A DNA stretch of 64,000 nucleotides, taken from positions 1,302,001 through 1,366,000 of the forward strand of contig NC_007516.1 in assembly GCF_000012625.1 (NCBI RefSeq). Direction: 5' to 3'. The stretch comes from Synechococcus sp. CC9605. GTDB taxonomy: Bacteria > Cyanobacteriota > Cyanobacteriia > PCC-6307 > Cyanobiaceae. Positions 44,290 through 53,846 of this stretch are shown one piece after another (positions within the stretch are counted from its first letter, which is position 1; the number at the start of each line of letters is the position of its first letter). The position numbers were made by a program, and so were the translations under genes. The notes under the pieces are model-generated. The model ran no database searches and was not told the origin of the DNA. It saw nothing but the letters and a program-made list of their open reading frames with translations.

Positions 44290-44586
44290 ATGGAATCTCT
44301 ACCCGTCACCCTGCTGCAGGTGCTGGCCCAGACCCTGCAGATCTACTCCCTGGTGCTGATCGTTCGGGTTCTGCTGAGCTGGTTCCCGAACCTGGACTGG
44401 GGCAATCCGGTGCTGAGCAGCTTGAGTGCGATCACCGATCCTTACCTCAACGCCTTCAGGGGTTTGATCCCACCGCTGGGGGGCATTGATCTCTCCGCCA
44501 TCCTGGCCTTCCTCGCCCTGAATCTGTTGCAGAGCCTTGTGGGGCAGTCGATCAGCGCCTTCTACATGTCGGGCTCCAGCTGGTGA
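44290..44586 (+). CDS. YggT/Ycf19 family membrane protein
   Basis: A 98-aa protein with two membrane helices (LQIYSLVLIVRVLLSWF and ILAFLALNLLQSLVG). Between them is the family motif SWFPNLDWGNPVLSSLSAIT followed by DPYLNAFRGLIPP. Members affect thylakoid or cell-division membrane organisation. ATG 44290; 24 bases after scpB. Confidence 0.9.
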   Translation: MESLPVTLLQVLAQTLQIYSLVLIVRVLLSWFPNLDWGNPVLSSLSAITDPYLNAFRGLIPPLGGIDLSAILAFLALNLLQSLVGQSISAFYMSGSSW

Positions 44587-44600
44587 TCACTCCTTGGTAA

Positions 44601-45074
44601 TCACTGCTGGTTAATGCCGCGCTCCAGCGGCAGCAAGTCATCATCGTCAACATCAACGCGGGTTCGGACCGGAGCATTGAAGCCTCGGGCGCGGGGATTT
44701 TTGATCACGAACGGTCCTGGGGTTCCGGCAGGCACTGAGATTCGCAGGGCGAACGCGGAGTGACCCGGGTTCACATCCCCGATCGATCCCACCCGGGTTC
44801 TGTTGGGAAGAACGGGTTCACCACTGGCATCCAGGATCCGTGCGTACACATCCGTGTCGATGACGCTGTTCTTGCTTCGGTTCTCAACATCTCCCGTCAG
44901 CACATAACAGCTGGCACCCACCGGCCGGCTCAGTTCGGGTTGATTGCCAGCATCAAGCTCTCCACAAGGATCTAGGCGAACCTCACTGAGTTGCAGTTCA
45001 GCGGCATCGCATGGGAGCGCCAGTCCCAGCAGCAAAGGGAGGCTGCACATCAAGGCAAGAAGTCGACGGAGCAT
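44601..45074 (-). CDS. Secreted protein of unknown function, 157 aa
   Basis: Signal peptide (MLRRLLALMCSLPLLLGLAL, cleavage near CDAAE) followed by a compact beta-rich domain (VSCYVLTGDVENRS-like strand; VYARILDASGEPVLPNRTRV). An acidic stretch VDVDDDDLLPLE lies near the end. The layout suggests a FxLYD-like or immunoglobulin-like extracellular domain, but no family is recognised. ATG 45074 lies seven bases after the MazG-like gene's stop. Confidence 0.75.
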   Translation of the reverse strand: MLRRLLALMCSLPLLLGLALPCDAAELQLSEVRLDPCGELDAGNQPELSRPVGASCYVLTGDVENRSKNSVIDTDVYARILDASGEPVLPNRTRVGSIGDVNPGHSAFALRISVPAGTPGPFVIKNPRARGFNAPVRTRVDVDDDDLLPLERGINQQ

Positions 45075-45081
45075 CAGGAGA

Positions 45082-45411
45082 TCAACGTTGGTCACCGCTG
45101 CCGCCGATGCGCCCGCGGGCAGCTCGGCTCGACAGTTTCTGCAGGTTGGCGTCAGCCACCCCATTCAGGTCATAACCCAGTTCGCTGGCCAACTGAGCCA
45201 CGTACCAGAGCACATCTCCCAGCTCCAACTTGATGGCTTCGCGGGTGTCGGCATCAAAAACTCCTCCACGATCACGAATCACCTTTTTCACCTTGTCGGC
45301 CACTTCTCCGGCTTCACCGGTCAGGCCAAGGGTCGGATAGATGGGATTACGGCCAACATCCGGGTAGGCAGCCGTCTTTCGGGCGGCGTCCTGATAGGAA
45401 TTCATCTCCAT
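45082..45411 (-). CDS. MazG-like nucleotide pyrophosphohydrolase
   Basis: A 109-aa single-domain all-alpha NTP pyrophosphatase. The metal-binding Glu/Asp motif is visible as LTGEAGEVADKVKK and LELGDVLWYVAQLA (ExxE...ExxD). Such proteins remove damaged or signalling nucleotides. The start is ATG 45411; another ATG follows two codons later. Divergent from pyk, about 57 bases apart. Confidence 0.88.
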   Translation of the reverse strand: MEMNSYQDAARKTAAYPDVGRNPIYPTLGLTGEAGEVADKVKKVIRDRGGVFDADTREAIKLELGDVLWYVAQLASELGYDLNGVADANLQKLSSRAARGRIGGSGDQR

Positions 45412-45467
45412 GGGGCCGGTTGGGAAACGCCCGGATGGTAGTTTCCGCAGGGATTTTCAGCCGCGAT

Positions 45468-46919
45468 ATGGGCCAGTTCGACCTGAACCGACGGACCAAG
45501 ATCGTGGCCACCATCGGCCCTGCCACGGAGAGTCCAGAGCGGATCAAAGAGCTGGTGAAGGCTGGTGCTACCACCTTCAGGCTGAATTTTTCCCACGGGG
45601 ACCACAGCGAGCACGCCGCACGCATCGCCACGATCCGTCAGGTGTCTGAGGAACTGGGCCAGACCATCGGCATCCTCCAAGACCTCCAGGGTCCGAAGAT
45701 CCGGCTCGGGCGGTTCGCCGAGGGGCCGATCACCCTGGCCAACGGCGATCCGTTCACGCTCACCTCACGGCCGGTGAGCTGCGACAAGACGATCGCAACG
45801 GTCACCTACGACAAGCTCGCCGACGAAGTAACCGCCGGCAGTCGCATCCTGCTCGACGACGGCCGTGTGGAGATGAAGGTCGATACCGTCGACAAAGCGG
45901 AGCAGACCTTGCATTGCACCGTCACCGTGGGCGGTGTTCTCTCCAACAACAAAGGCGTCAACTTCCCAGATGTTCAACTTTCTGTTCGTGCCCTCACGGA
46001 CAAGGACAAGACCGACTTGGCCTTTGGCCTCAGCCAGGGGGTGGACTGGGTGGCCCTCAGCTTCGTGCGCAATCCCTCGGACATGGAGGAGATTCGCGGA
46101 TTGATTTGTGAACAGGGCCATGAGACCCCTGTAGTGGCGAAGATCGAAAAGTTTGAGGCCATCGATCAGATCGATTCAATCCTGCCGCTCTGTGACGGCG
46201 TGATGGTGGCCCGCGGTGACCTCGGCGTGGAGATGCCGGCCGAGGAAGTGCCGTTGCTGCAGAAGGAACTGATCCGCAAGGCCAACAGCCTGGGCATCCC
46301 CATCATTACTGCCACCCAGATGCTGGATTCCATGGCCTCCAGCCCCCGGCCCACCCGAGCCGAAGTTAGCGACGTGGCCAACGCCATCCTGGATGGCACC
46401 GACGCCGTGATGCTCTCCAACGAGACTGCAGTGGGGGATTTCCCCGTGGAAGCCGTCCAAACCATGGCGACCATTGCCCGAAGGATCGAGAAGGACTACC
46501 CCCAACGCTCGATCGACAGCCACCTTCCCAGCACCATTCCCAACGCCTTGAGCGGTGCGGTCAGCACCATCGCCAGCCAGCTCAATGCCTCGGCGATTCT
46601 CCCCCTCACCCGAAGTGGGGCCACAGCTCGCAACGTCAGCAAGTTCCGGCCTGCGGCACCCATCCTTGCCATCACTCCTGATCGCACCGTCGCCTGTCGT
46701 CTGCAGTTGGTGTGGGGCGTGACACCGCTGGTGATTCCCGAAGGCGAGCGAACCACGCAGACCTTCCAGGCAGCGATGCTCAAAGCCAAGGAGCTCAACC
46801 TGCTGAAGGAGAGTGATCTCGTGGTTCAGTCCGCAGGCACCCATGCCGGAGTTTCCGGATCCACGGATCTGGTCAAGGTGAGCATCGTGGGCAACGAAGC
46901 AGAGGCGACACTGATCTGA
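45468..46919 (+). CDS. pyk: Pyruvate kinase
   Basis: A 483-aa glycolytic enzyme making ATP and pyruvate from PEP. RRTKIVATIGPATESPERI opens the barrel, and LQDLQGPKIRLG and VMVARGDLGVEMPAEEVP follow. The catalytic Lys is in VVAKIEKFEAID and the substrate helix in PIITATQMLDSM. ATG 45468 (MGQFDLNRRTKIV) is chosen; in-frame starts at 45420 (TTG) and 45435 (ATG) give longer, less conserved leaders. Confidence 0.95.
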   Translation: MGQFDLNRRTKIVATIGPATESPERIKELVKAGATTFRLNFSHGDHSEHAARIATIRQVSEELGQTIGILQDLQGPKIRLGRFAEGPITLANGDPFTLTSRPVSCDKTIATVTYDKLADEVTAGSRILLDDGRVEMKVDTVDKAEQTLHCTVTVGGVLSNNKGVNFPDVQLSVRALTDKDKTDLAFGLSQGVDWVALSFVRNPSDMEEIRGLICEQGHETPVVAKIEKFEAIDQIDSILPLCDGVMVARGDLGVEMPAEEVPLLQKELIRKANSLGIPIITATQMLDSMASSPRPTRAEVSDVANAILDGTDAVMLSNETAVGDFPVEAVQTMATIARRIEKDYPQRSIDSHLPSTIPNALSGAVSTIASQLNASAILPLTRSGATARNVSKFRPAAPILAITPDRTVACRLQLVWGVTPLVIPEGERTTQTFQAAMLKAKELNLLKESDLVVQSAGTHAGVSGSTDLVKVSIVGNEAEATLI

Positions 46920-46932
46920 ACGACGCCAAACC

Positions 46933-48162
46933 ATGAAGCGGCGCATGCCCGCAACGGAAACGGTGCGGATGGCCCTGTCCACCCTGCGGAGCAACCGCCT
47001 CCGCAGCCTCCTCACGATGGTGGGCATCGTGATCGGTAACGCCTCTGTGATCACCCTGGTGGGGGTTGGACGGGGGGCACAGTTACTGGCTGAAGGTCAG
47101 TTGAACAACCTCGGGGCCAATGTGCTGTTTGTGGTTCCGGGCAACACAAACGCCAGACGCCAAGGTGTCACCCGACCCAAAACGCTTGTGCTGGAGGATG
47201 CCGAAGCCATCGCCAGCCAGGTTCCCAGCGTCAAGCGCGTGGCGCCCGTGATCAACACCAATCAGGTGGTTCAGGCCGGAGCCCGCAGCTCCACGGGTGC
47301 GGTCTTCGGCGCGACATCGGAGTTCCTCCCAGTGCGCAGCTTCGAGGTAGCCAAGGGCCGTTTCATCAACGCCAGGGACGTCGCCGGCGCGAAAGCCATT
47401 GCCGTGCTTGGCTCTGATCTGCGGATCAAGTTGTTTCCCACTGGCTCAGCCATTGGCCAGCAGGTGCGCATCGGCAATCAGAGCTTTGAGGTGGTCGGTG
47501 TGATGGCCCCCAAAGGAGCCGTCTTCGGCAGCAACCAGGATGAAAACACCTACATCCCAATCACAACAATGGTGAACCGGATCACCGGTCGGGATCCGAT
47601 TTACGGCGTCAGCCTCAACTCCATCAGTGTTGAAGCCAGGGATGAAAACAGCATCAGCGCAGCCAGCTTTCAGATCAACAACCTGCTGAGGCAGCGGCAC
47701 CGGATTCTCCGGGACGACGATTTCGTGGTGCGATCCCAGAAGGACGCCCTCACCATCGTGAGCACCATCACCGGAGGACTCACCCTGATGCTCGGGGCTA
47801 TCGGTGGGATCTCCCTCCTGGTGGGAGGCATCGGGATCATGAACATCATGCTGGTGTCCGTCAGTGAACGCACCGAAGAGATCGGTCTGCGCAAAGCCCT
47901 GGGCGCCCGCAGCAGTGATGTGCTGCAACAGTTTCTGGTGGAATCACTTGCTCTCGCCAGCCTGGGCGGCGCCATCGGCACGCTGGCGGGTCTTGGAACA
48001 GTGAGCCTCGTGGCGGCGGTCACGCCCCTGCCAGCAACGATCGGCACAACGATGGTGGTGGTCACCGTTGGACTCTCGGGATCCATCGGTCTGTTCTTCG
48101 GAGTCGTTCCAGCCCGACGAGCCGCAAAACTCGACCCGATTGTTGCCCTGAGAAGCCTTTGA
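46933..48162 (+). CDS. MacB/FtsX-type ABC transporter permease
   Basis: A 409-aa four-helix permease. The first helix (about residues 22-45, [20 protein letters not shown]) is followed by a large periplasmic MacB domain ([17 protein letters not shown]). Three C-terminal helices follow with the FtsX motif [20 protein letters not shown]. No ATPase gene is adjacent, so its partner is elsewhere. It starts 13 bases after pyk. Confidence 0.88.
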   Translation: MKRRMPATETVRMALSTLRSNRLRSLLTMVGIVIGNASVITLVGVGRGAQLLAEGQLNNLGANVLFVVPGNTNARRQGVTRPKTLVLEDAEAIASQVPSVKRVAPVINTNQVVQAGARSSTGAVFGATSEFLPVRSFEVAKGRFINARDVAGAKAIAVLGSDLRIKLFPTGSAIGQQVRIGNQSFEVVGVMAPKGAVFGSNQDENTYIPITTMVNRITGRDPIYGVSLNSISVEARDENSISAASFQINNLLRQRHRILRDDDFVVRSQKDALTIVSTITGGLTLMLGAIGGISLLVGGIGIMNIMLVSVSERTEEIGLRKALGARSSDVLQQFLVESLALASLGGAIGTLAGLGTVSLVAAVTPLPATIGTTMVVVTVGLSGSIGLFFGVVPARRAAKLDPIVALRSL

Positions 48163-48220
48163 AAAAGGCCTCAAAAATCAGGCCAACTCCTTTACACTAA
48201 TTAACGAATTTCTTCAGCTC

Positions 48221-50140
48221 ATGAATCAGCGCTGGCGCCTTCTTGCCCTCTGGCTGTTGCCAATCGGCGTCGTGTTGCTGATCGGCTGGCAGGTCGTGAG
48301 CAATGGAGGCATGAATGGCCTCAGCCAAGACAGCAATGGCACCACAGTCGCTCCTCGCAATGCTGCGGTGGCACGGATGAGCTACGGCCGCTTCCTCGAT
48401 TACGTCGAGGCCGGTCGCGTCACAGCCGTTGACATCTACGACGGTGGCCGCAACGCCGTGATCGAAGCCGTTGACCCCGACCTCGACAACCGCGTCCAGC
48501 GCCTTCGCGTTGATCTTCCTGGTCTGGCACCTGAGCTGATCAACACGCTGAAGACCGAAGGCATCAGCTTTGACATTCATCCCCCCCGCACAGCTCCACC
48601 GGCGCTCGGAGTTTTGGGCAATCTGGCGTTCCCGCTGCTGCTGATCGGTGCCCTGATCTTCCTGGCCCGCCGCAACAGCAACATGCCTGGCGGCCCTGGC
48701 CAAGCCATGCAGTTCGGCAAAAGCAAAGCCCGCTTCATGATGGAAGCGGAGACCGGAGTCATGTTCGATGACGTGGCCGGCGTCACCGAGGCCAAGCAGG
48801 AACTACAAGAAGTGGTCACCTTCCTGAAGCAGCCCGAGAGGTTCACTTCCGTGGGTGCTCAGATTCCCCGTGGCCTTCTGCTGGTCGGCCCTCCCGGCAC
48901 AGGCAAAACCCTGCTCGCCAAGGCCATTGCCGGTGAAGCGGGAGTTCCCTTCTTCTCCCTCTCTGGTTCGGAGTTCGTTGAGATGTTCGTTGGCGTGGGT
49001 GCCAGCCGCGTCCGCGATCTGTTCAAAAAGGCCAAAGAAAACAGCCCCTGTTTGATCTTCATCGACGAAATTGATGCCGTTGGCCGCCAGCGCGGCGCCG
49101 GCATCGGTGGAGGAAATGACGAACGTGAACAGACTCTCAACCAGCTCCTGACGGAGATGGATGGCTTCGAGGGCAACAGCGGCATCATCATCATCGCCGC
49201 CACCAACCGCCCCGATGTTCTGGACTCAGCTTTGATGCGTCCCGGCCGTTTCGACCGTCAGGTCACCGTGGACGCCCCCGACATTAAGGGTCGTCTCGCC
49301 ATCCTGGACGTCCATTGCCGCAACAAGAAGCTCGAAGAAGAGCTGTCCCTCGAGAGCATCGCCCGCCGCACCCCTGGCTTCACTGGTGCTGACCTGGCCA
49401 ACCTGATGAATGAGGCGGCCATCCTCACCGCACGGCGCCGCAAGGAAGCCATCGGCTTGAGCGAGATCGACGACGCTGTCGATCGGATCATTGCTGGCAT
49501 GGAGGGTCGTCCCCTCACCGACGGTCGCAGCAAGCGACTGATCGCATACCACGAGGTGGGCCATGCCCTGATCGGGACGCTGGTTAAAGACCACGACCCT
49601 GTTCAGAAAGTCACTTTGGTTCCCCGTGGTCAGGCCCAGGGTCTTACCTGGTTCTCCCCGGACGAGGAGCAAACCCTCGTCACCCGCGCCCAGCTCAAGG
49701 CACGCATAATGGGAGCCCTTGGTGGCCGCGCCGCTGAAGATGTGGTGTTCGGCCACCAGGAAGTGACCACCGGAGCCGGTGGCGACATCCAGCAGGTTGC
49801 TTCCATGGCCCGCAATATGGTGACCCGACTCGGCATGAGTGATCTCGGCCCTGTTGCCCTCGAAGGCGGCAGCCAGGAAGTGTTCCTGGGCCGCGATTTG
49901 ATGTCACGCAGTGATGTGTCGGAATCGATCTCCCAGCAGATCGATATTCAAGTGCGCAACATGGTGAAGCGCTGTTATGACGAAACCGTGGAAATCGTGG
50001 CTGCCAACCGCGAAGCCATTGATCGTCTAGTGGAACTGCTGATCGAGAAGGAAACCATGGATGGTGATGAGTTCAAGGCCGTTGTGGCTGAATTCACCGC
50101 TGTTCCTGAGAAAGACCGCACCGTCGTCACCCTGGATTGA
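48221..50140 (+). CDS. ftsH: ATP-dependent zinc metalloprotease FtsH
   Basis: A 639-aa membrane protease that in cyanobacteria degrades damaged D1 in photosystem II repair. Two N-terminal helices ([31 protein letters not shown]) are followed by the AAA domain: Walker [18 protein letters not shown], Walker [29 protein letters not shown]. The zinc motif is HEVGH ([11 protein letters not shown]). Full length. A strong 19-bp hairpin follows the stop. Confidence 0.95.
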   Translation: MNQRWRLLALWLLPIGVVLLIGWQVVSNGGMNGLSQDSNGTTVAPRNAAVARMSYGRFLDYVEAGRVTAVDIYDGGRNAVIEAVDPDLDNRVQRLRVDLPGLAPELINTLKTEGISFDIHPPRTAPPALGVLGNLAFPLLLIGALIFLARRNSNMPGGPGQAMQFGKSKARFMMEAETGVMFDDVAGVTEAKQELQEVVTFLKQPERFTSVGAQIPRGLLLVGPPGTGKTLLAKAIAGEAGVPFFSLSGSEFVEMFVGVGASRVRDLFKKAKENSPCLIFIDEIDAVGRQRGAGIGGGNDEREQTLNQLLTEMDGFEGNSGIIIIAATNRPDVLDSALMRPGRFDRQVTVDAPDIKGRLAILDVHCRNKKLEEELSLESIARRTPGFTGADLANLMNEAAILTARRRKEAIGLSEIDDAVDRIIAGMEGRPLTDGRSKRLIAYHEVGHALIGTLVKDHDPVQKVTLVPRGQAQGLTWFSPDEEQTLVTRAQLKARIMGALGGRAAEDVVFGHQEVTTGAGGDIQQVASMARNMVTRLGMSDLGPVALEGGSQEVFLGRDLMSRSDVSESISQQIDIQVRNMVKRCYDETVEIVAANREAIDRLVELLIEKETMDGDEFKAVVAEFTAVPEKDRTVVTLD

Positions 50141-50150
50141 TTCTTGGTCC

Positions 50151-50193
50151 AGTAAACCCCCCCCCGTCTTATTCAGACGGGGGGGGGTTTACT
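50151..50193. terminator. Perfect 19-bp hairpin shared by ftsH and the DUF2256 gene
   Basis: AGTAAACCCCCCCCCGTCT, loop TATTC, and its exact complement to 50193. The stem contains nine consecutive C/G pairs. The convergent DUF2256 stop codon (50189-50191) lies inside it, so it can serve both directions, although the T-tracts are very short. Confidence 0.85.
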
Positions 50194-50344
50194 GATTGGA
50201 TTTATTTTTTCTTCGCCGACAACGCTCGGAGCAATACACAACTTCGTCCCAACAATTTCTCCAGGCTTTGCGCCACTCAAAGGGACGATCGCAGACTGGG
50301 CAGATCTTGCTGGGACGGTTGGCTTTTGAACTTCCTTTCTTCAA
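50189..50344 (-). CDS. DUF2256 small zinc-binding protein, 51 aa
   Basis: Read directly from the minus strand: [20 protein letters not shown], then [20 protein letters not shown] and [10 protein letters not shown]. The CxxC ... C ... CSxxC arrangement and the FEWRKKW/WDEVxYCSxRCR core are the DUF2256 signature, a compact zinc ribbon of unknown function. The only usable start is TTG 50342-50344, which overlaps the clpP stop (TTGA), so translation is coupled to clpP. The gene is short and easily missed. Confidence 0.85.
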   Translation of the reverse strand: MKKGSSKANRPSKICPVCDRPFEWRKAWRNCWDEVVYCSERCRRRKNKSNQ

Positions 50345-50997
50345 GCGACCGCCTGAACTGGACGCTTGTCGATCACCGAATCAATCAAGCCGTAGTTCAT
50401 CGCTTCGGTGGGTGACATGAAGAAGTCACGGTCGGTGTCCTGTTGGATCCGATCAAGGGTTTGCCCAGTGCGATCGGACAGCTCCTTGTTGAGGCGTTCT
50501 TTCAGGAAGAGGATCTCGTCCGCCTGAATGCGGATGTCGCTGGCTTGACCCTGGGCACCACCCAACGGCTGATGAATCATGATCCGGGAGTGCTGCAGGC
50601 TGCTTCGCTTGCCCTTGGTGCCGGCACAGAGCAGGAAAGCTCCCATGCTTGCGGCGAGGCCGACACACACCGTGTGCACATCCGGTTTGATGTGCTGCAT
50701 CGTGTCGAAGATGCCGAGGCCGTCGTAGACCGAACCTCCGGGAGAGTTGATGTAGAGGTAGATATCTTTTTCGGGGTCCTCAGCTTCGAGGAACAACATC
50801 TGGGCCACGATCCGGTTGGCGGAGTCACTGGTGACGGCCTCACCAAGGAAGATGATTCGCTCGCGCAGAAGCCTGGAATAAATGTCAAAGGCCCTTTCTC
50901 CCCGGCCGGACTCCTCAATCACAATGGGGATCATCTGAGCAACAGTAGGGTCGAGCAATCCTAACGGCGATGTCTGCGGCGCTAGGGTTTCGGCCAT
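50341..50997 (-). CDS. clpP: ATP-dependent Clp protease proteolytic subunit
   Basis: A 218-aa serine peptidase. Catalytic Ser in [17 protein letters not shown], His in [16 protein letters not shown] and Asp in [12 protein letters not shown] are all present, so this is an active ClpP, not a Clp[19 protein letters not shown] is also typical. ATG 50997. The DUF2256 gene overlaps its stop. Divergent from thf1. Confidence 0.95.
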   Translation of the reverse strand: MAETLAPQTSPLGLLDPTVAQMIPIVIEESGRGERAFDIYSRLLRERIIFLGEAVTSDSANRIVAQMLFLEAEDPEKDIYLYINSPGGSVYDGLGIFDTMQHIKPDVHTVCVGLAASMGAFLLCAGTKGKRSSLQHSRIMIHQPLGGAQGQASDIRIQADEILFLKERLNKELSDRTGQTLDRIQQDTDRDFFMSPTEAMNYGLIDSVIDKRPVQAVA

Positions 50998-51015
50998 TCA
51001 TTCCTGGACTGCACG

Positions 51016-51663
51016 TTGGCCGCAAGTCAGACCATTGCCGACAGCAAACGAGCGTTTCATCAGGCCTTTCCCCACGTCATTGCACCGCTGTACCGCCGCC
51101 TTGCTGATGAGCTGCTGGTGGAGCTGCATTTGCTGAGCCATCAAAGCCGATTTGAAGCCAACGAGCTCTTTAGCGTTGGGCTCTGCACCGTGTTTGACAC
51201 CTTCATCAAGGGCTATCGGCCCGAAGCGCAGACCGACGCACTGTTTAGAGCCCTCTGCAGCAGCAATGGCTTCGACGCAGCGAAGCTGCGCAAAACCTAC
51301 GCTTCTCTGGTTGAGCAGGCCAAAGGCAAGGATCCCGAGAGCCTCAAGGATTGGCTGTCATCCCACGCCCTCAAAGAGGGCAGCCACTACTCGCGTTTGA
51401 TGGCCGTTGGACTGATGAGCCTTCTCAAGGCGGCCGCGGCGGATGCGACAGACTCGGACACCGAGGCCATCGTCAAACAGAGCAAGGAACTTGCCGAAGG
51501 GCTCGGTTTGCCCACGGATCGCGTCGAGAAGGATCTGACCCTGTTTGGCTCCAATAGTGAACGGATGGATCAGGCCGTTGAGCTTGTGGAAGAGACCATC
51601 GCTGCCGAGAAGCGCAAGAAGGAGCGTCGTTTGGAAGAGCAGGCTCAACGCACCTCCAGCTGA
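51016..51663 (+). CDS. thf1: Thf1/Psb29 photosystem II biogenesis protein
   Basis: A 215-aa protein starting with TTG (51016): AASQTIADSKRAFHQAFPHV, the family's opening, and ELFSVGLCTVFDTFIKGYRP. A C-terminal coiled coil (AAEKRKKERRLEEQAQ) is present. Thf1 interacts with FtsH and supports photosystem II assembly and repair, which fits the nearby ftsH and clpP. The 3' end overlaps the next, convergent gene by 19 bases. Confidence 0.92.
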   Translation: MAASQTIADSKRAFHQAFPHVIAPLYRRLADELLVELHLLSHQSRFEANELFSVGLCTVFDTFIKGYRPEAQTDALFRALCSSNGFDAAKLRKTYASLVEQAKGKDPESLKDWLSSHALKEGSHYSRLMAVGLMSLLKAAAADATDSDTEAIVKQSKELAEGLGLPTDRVEKDLTLFGSNSERMDQAVELVEETIAAEKRKKERRLEEQAQRTSS

Positions 51664-52919
51664 AGCCGAATCCATCCGGGCTGTTGCGGCTTAGGCAGTG
51701 CGGTCATCTCAAGCTCCAGTTGAGATGCCTGGCGAAGCACCCGCGGCCAGCCCGGTCTGAGCCAATCCAACCGGACCAATTGATCCGGTCGTGCCTGAAG
51801 GCAAAGCCACTGTTGGCCCCTCCGTTTCAGCGGATTCGGGCCGAGCTTCGGGGCGTCCCCCAGAGCCAGCAGCAACTCCACCTGGCCTCGAAGTGGGGGG
51901 CTCAGAGACCAGCCACCTTGGGGATGCCCCTGGGGATCCAACCAAACATCAGCGACACGGTCTGAAGGCTGACCTTCCAGAGACAGCAGTGACCGTTGCA
52001 CCGGTTGAAAACCACGCTGCAACAAAGCGGAGGCAACGGCATCGAGACTTCGCTTGATCCTGTCGGTTTGATCAGCAGCCAGCATCAACCTGGCTTGAAT
52101 CAAAGCCTGGAAACGGCCAGCCTCGAGCGCATCGAGCCGTACAACGACAGGTGCATTGAGAAGAACTTCGCGCACCTCCTTCGGCAGTCCGTATCGGCTG
52201 TCGAGTTGTTCTGCAAACAGTGAATTGTTGAACAAAGATCCCAGCAGCGGCTGTAGGGAAACGCTGTTGAGCTCCAGATAGGCCGACGGCGGATCGAAGC
52301 GAACGAAATTGGCTGGGTGTTTCTCGTGATGAGGCTGCAGGAATGCGAAGGTGCCGGGGGCCACAGGTCCTTCAGCCAACAGACGATCGCCCTGCAGCGC
52401 AACACGCAGACAGCCATGGGACACGCTCGCCAAGGCGGGAAAAAGGGAACCGCTGATCGAGGCCAGTCCAGAGGGTTGCCACTGAACGGCCGTTCCGCTG
52501 GTCAACCGCTGCAAGCAGCTCTGCTCCAGGGCCGAGGGCTCCTGTCGCTTGAGCGATGGGAGTTGATCAAAACTGCTGCGATGCAGTTCATCAGCAAACA
52601 GCAGATCCAGGGAAGACGAATGCGATGCGGCCGGAAGCGCCAAAAGGGGTTCGCCGTCTTCAAGCCAGATCAGCCACCAGAGACCGCGGCCATGACGGGC
52701 CCAGCGACCAGGGGCTGCCGTAGGACCAAGCCGCTGCTGCCAGATCCTCGGCACCGGTGCAGAGGGGTCCGCCTCAAAGCTCTGAACCAGGCGTGCCCGC
52801 TGACTGATCTCAAACAGCTCTGCTGTTCCACGGCGATTCAGGGAAGGCGTCTGCAGGCTGGACGTGCCAAGCAGCAGGGCGGGCAAAAAAAGCACAACCC
52901 CAGAAGAAGGGCTGTGCAA
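51645..52919 (-). CDS. Uncharacterised secreted or membrane-anchored protein, 424 aa
   Basis: The N-terminus is hydrophobic (GVVLFLPALLLGTSSLQTP), consistent with a signal peptide. The body is beta-rich with many Trp, Gln and Arg (WARHGRGLWWLIWLEDGEPL; VRFDPPSAYLELNSVSLQPL; SRYGLPKEVREVLLNAPVVV). It resembles the DUF3352-like cyanobacterial group in general layout, but no motif confirms that. It lies downstream of petN and the 49-aa gene on the same strand. Confidence 0.75.
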   Translation of the reverse strand: MHSPSSGVVLFLPALLLGTSSLQTPSLNRRGTAELFEISQRARLVQSFEADPSAPVPRIWQQRLGPTAAPGRWARHGRGLWWLIWLEDGEPLLALPAASHSSSLDLLFADELHRSSFDQLPSLKRQEPSALEQSCLQRLTSGTAVQWQPSGLASISGSLFPALASVSHGCLRVALQGDRLLAEGPVAPGTFAFLQPHHEKHPANFVRFDPPSAYLELNSVSLQPLLGSLFNNSLFAEQLDSRYGLPKEVREVLLNAPVVVRLDALEAGRFQALIQARLMLAADQTDRIKRSLDAVASALLQRGFQPVQRSLLSLEGQPSDRVADVWLDPQGHPQGGWSLSPPLRGQVELLLALGDAPKLGPNPLKRRGQQWLCLQARPDQLVRLDWLRPGWPRVLRQASQLELEMTALPKPQQPGWIRLQLEVR

Positions 52920-52953
52920 GGATGAAGTCCGAGTTGGCGTCGGATCGAGTCAA

Positions 52954-53103
52954 TCAAGAAGATGATTTGGATGAACCTTGACGGCGTCGACGGTCTCTCC
53001 ATTCGATCGTTGAGAGATAGATCACGGCAACGCTGACGAAGACAAGAAGCACTGCCGCCGTGACCGCCAGGGTCTGGCTGAGGAGGGGTGCGTCTTGAAG
53101 CAC
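52954..53103 (-). CDS. Small single-helix membrane protein downstream of petN, 49 aa
   Basis: GTG 53103 opens VLQDAPLLSQTLAVTAAVLL, VFVSVAVIYLS, then a charged tail (TIEWRDRRRRQGSSKSSS). One membrane helix spans about residues 10-30 with a positive cytoplasmic end. It begins eight bases after the petN stop on the same strand, so the pair is probably one transcript. It matches no named thylakoid small subunit that I recognise. Confidence 0.7.
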   Translation of the reverse strand: MLQDAPLLSQTLAVTAAVLLVFVSVAVIYLSTIEWRDRRRRQGSSKSSS

Positions 53104-53111
53104 AGATTCGA

Positions 53112-53213
53112 TCAGAAGTTCAAGGTGCCGTCACCATTGCGTCCCCAGACGACCATGGCGATAGAAAAACTGAACATGGCGGCCAAGGACGCCCAACCCA
53201 GAGTGAACAACAT
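53112..53213 (-). CDS. petN: Cytochrome b6f subunit PetN (VIII)
   Basis: A 33-aa protein read directly: [20 protein letters not shown], then [14 protein letters not shown] single membrane helix with the VWGRNG motif is diagnostic of PetN, the smallest b6f subunit, needed for complex stability. ATG 53213, stop 53112. It is divergent from clpS and followed by the 49-aa membrane protein. Confidence 0.93.
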   Translation of the reverse strand: MLFTLGWASLAAMFSFSIAMVVWGRNGDGTLNF

Positions 53214-53285
53214 GCTCTTGACCACTTAACTGATGTGATCCTACCTAGGGTTCGACACCTTTTCGTCCGCCCGAAGGCAACTGTC

Positions 53286-53582
53286 ATGACCAGCTCCAGC
53301 CCCGGTTCATCAGCAGTGCTGGAGCGTCAAGGAACGACCCAGCGTTATCCCCAGGCTCGCGTGATCGTTCTGGACGACGACGTGAACACCTTCCAGCACG
53401 TGGTGGATTGCCTGCGCAAGATCATTCCCGGCATGAGTGAGGACAACGCCTGGAACCTCGCCAACAGAATTGATGGACAGGGTTCGGCAGAAGTCTGGTG
53501 CGGGCCGCTGGAGCAGGCCGAGCTGTACCACCAGCAGCTTCAGGCCGAAGGCTTAACGATGGCCCCGCTGGAACGCTGCTAA
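53286..53582 (+). CDS. clpS: Clp protease adaptor ClpS
   Basis: A 98-aa N-end-rule adaptor that hands substrates to ClpC/ClpA. Visible are ARVIVLDDDVNTFQHVVDCL (DDxxNTFxHV) and the conserved C-terminal core around ELYHQQLQAEGL. The Arg-rich family segment is shortened. ATG 53286. Its partner clpP is 2.3 kb away on the other strand. Confidence 0.9.
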   Translation: MTSSSPGSSAVLERQGTTQRYPQARVIVLDDDVNTFQHVVDCLRKIIPGMSEDNAWNLANRIDGQGSAEVWCGPLEQAELYHQQLQAEGLTMAPLERC

Positions 53583-53583
53583 G

Positions 53584-53811
53584 TCAGGCCGCAGGCTTGC
53601 GGCTGGCTTTGGTGAGCCGCAGCAGATCAGCCACCTGCAAGCGCTGCAGCTGCTCGTCCATTACGAAACGCACCACGCGGCCAGGACACAAGGCCAGTCC
53701 CCGGACCTCCGTTCCGTGCACTTCAGCGGTGAGCATGCGGGCCTGTGGGCCGCATGCGTCCTCTAGCGGTCCGCTGATCGCGTGGCGGAGAGCGTCAACT
53801 GATTTCAGCAT
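53584..53811 (-). CDS. Conserved small protein of unknown function, 75 aa
   Basis: MLKSVDALRHAISGPLEDAC, then MLTAEVHGTEVRGLALCPGR and a basic helical end (LQRLQVADLLRLTKASRKPA). No family is recognised. ATG 53811 is chosen (a GTG precedes). It is convergent with clpS (gap one base) and divergent from the DUF2103 gene. Confidence 0.6.
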   Translation of the reverse strand: MLKSVDALRHAISGPLEDACGPQARMLTAEVHGTEVRGLALCPGRVVRFVMDEQLQRLQVADLLRLTKASRKPAA

Positions 53812-53846
53812 CACAGCCCCGGAGCGCTCTCTCTGGCATAGCCAAA

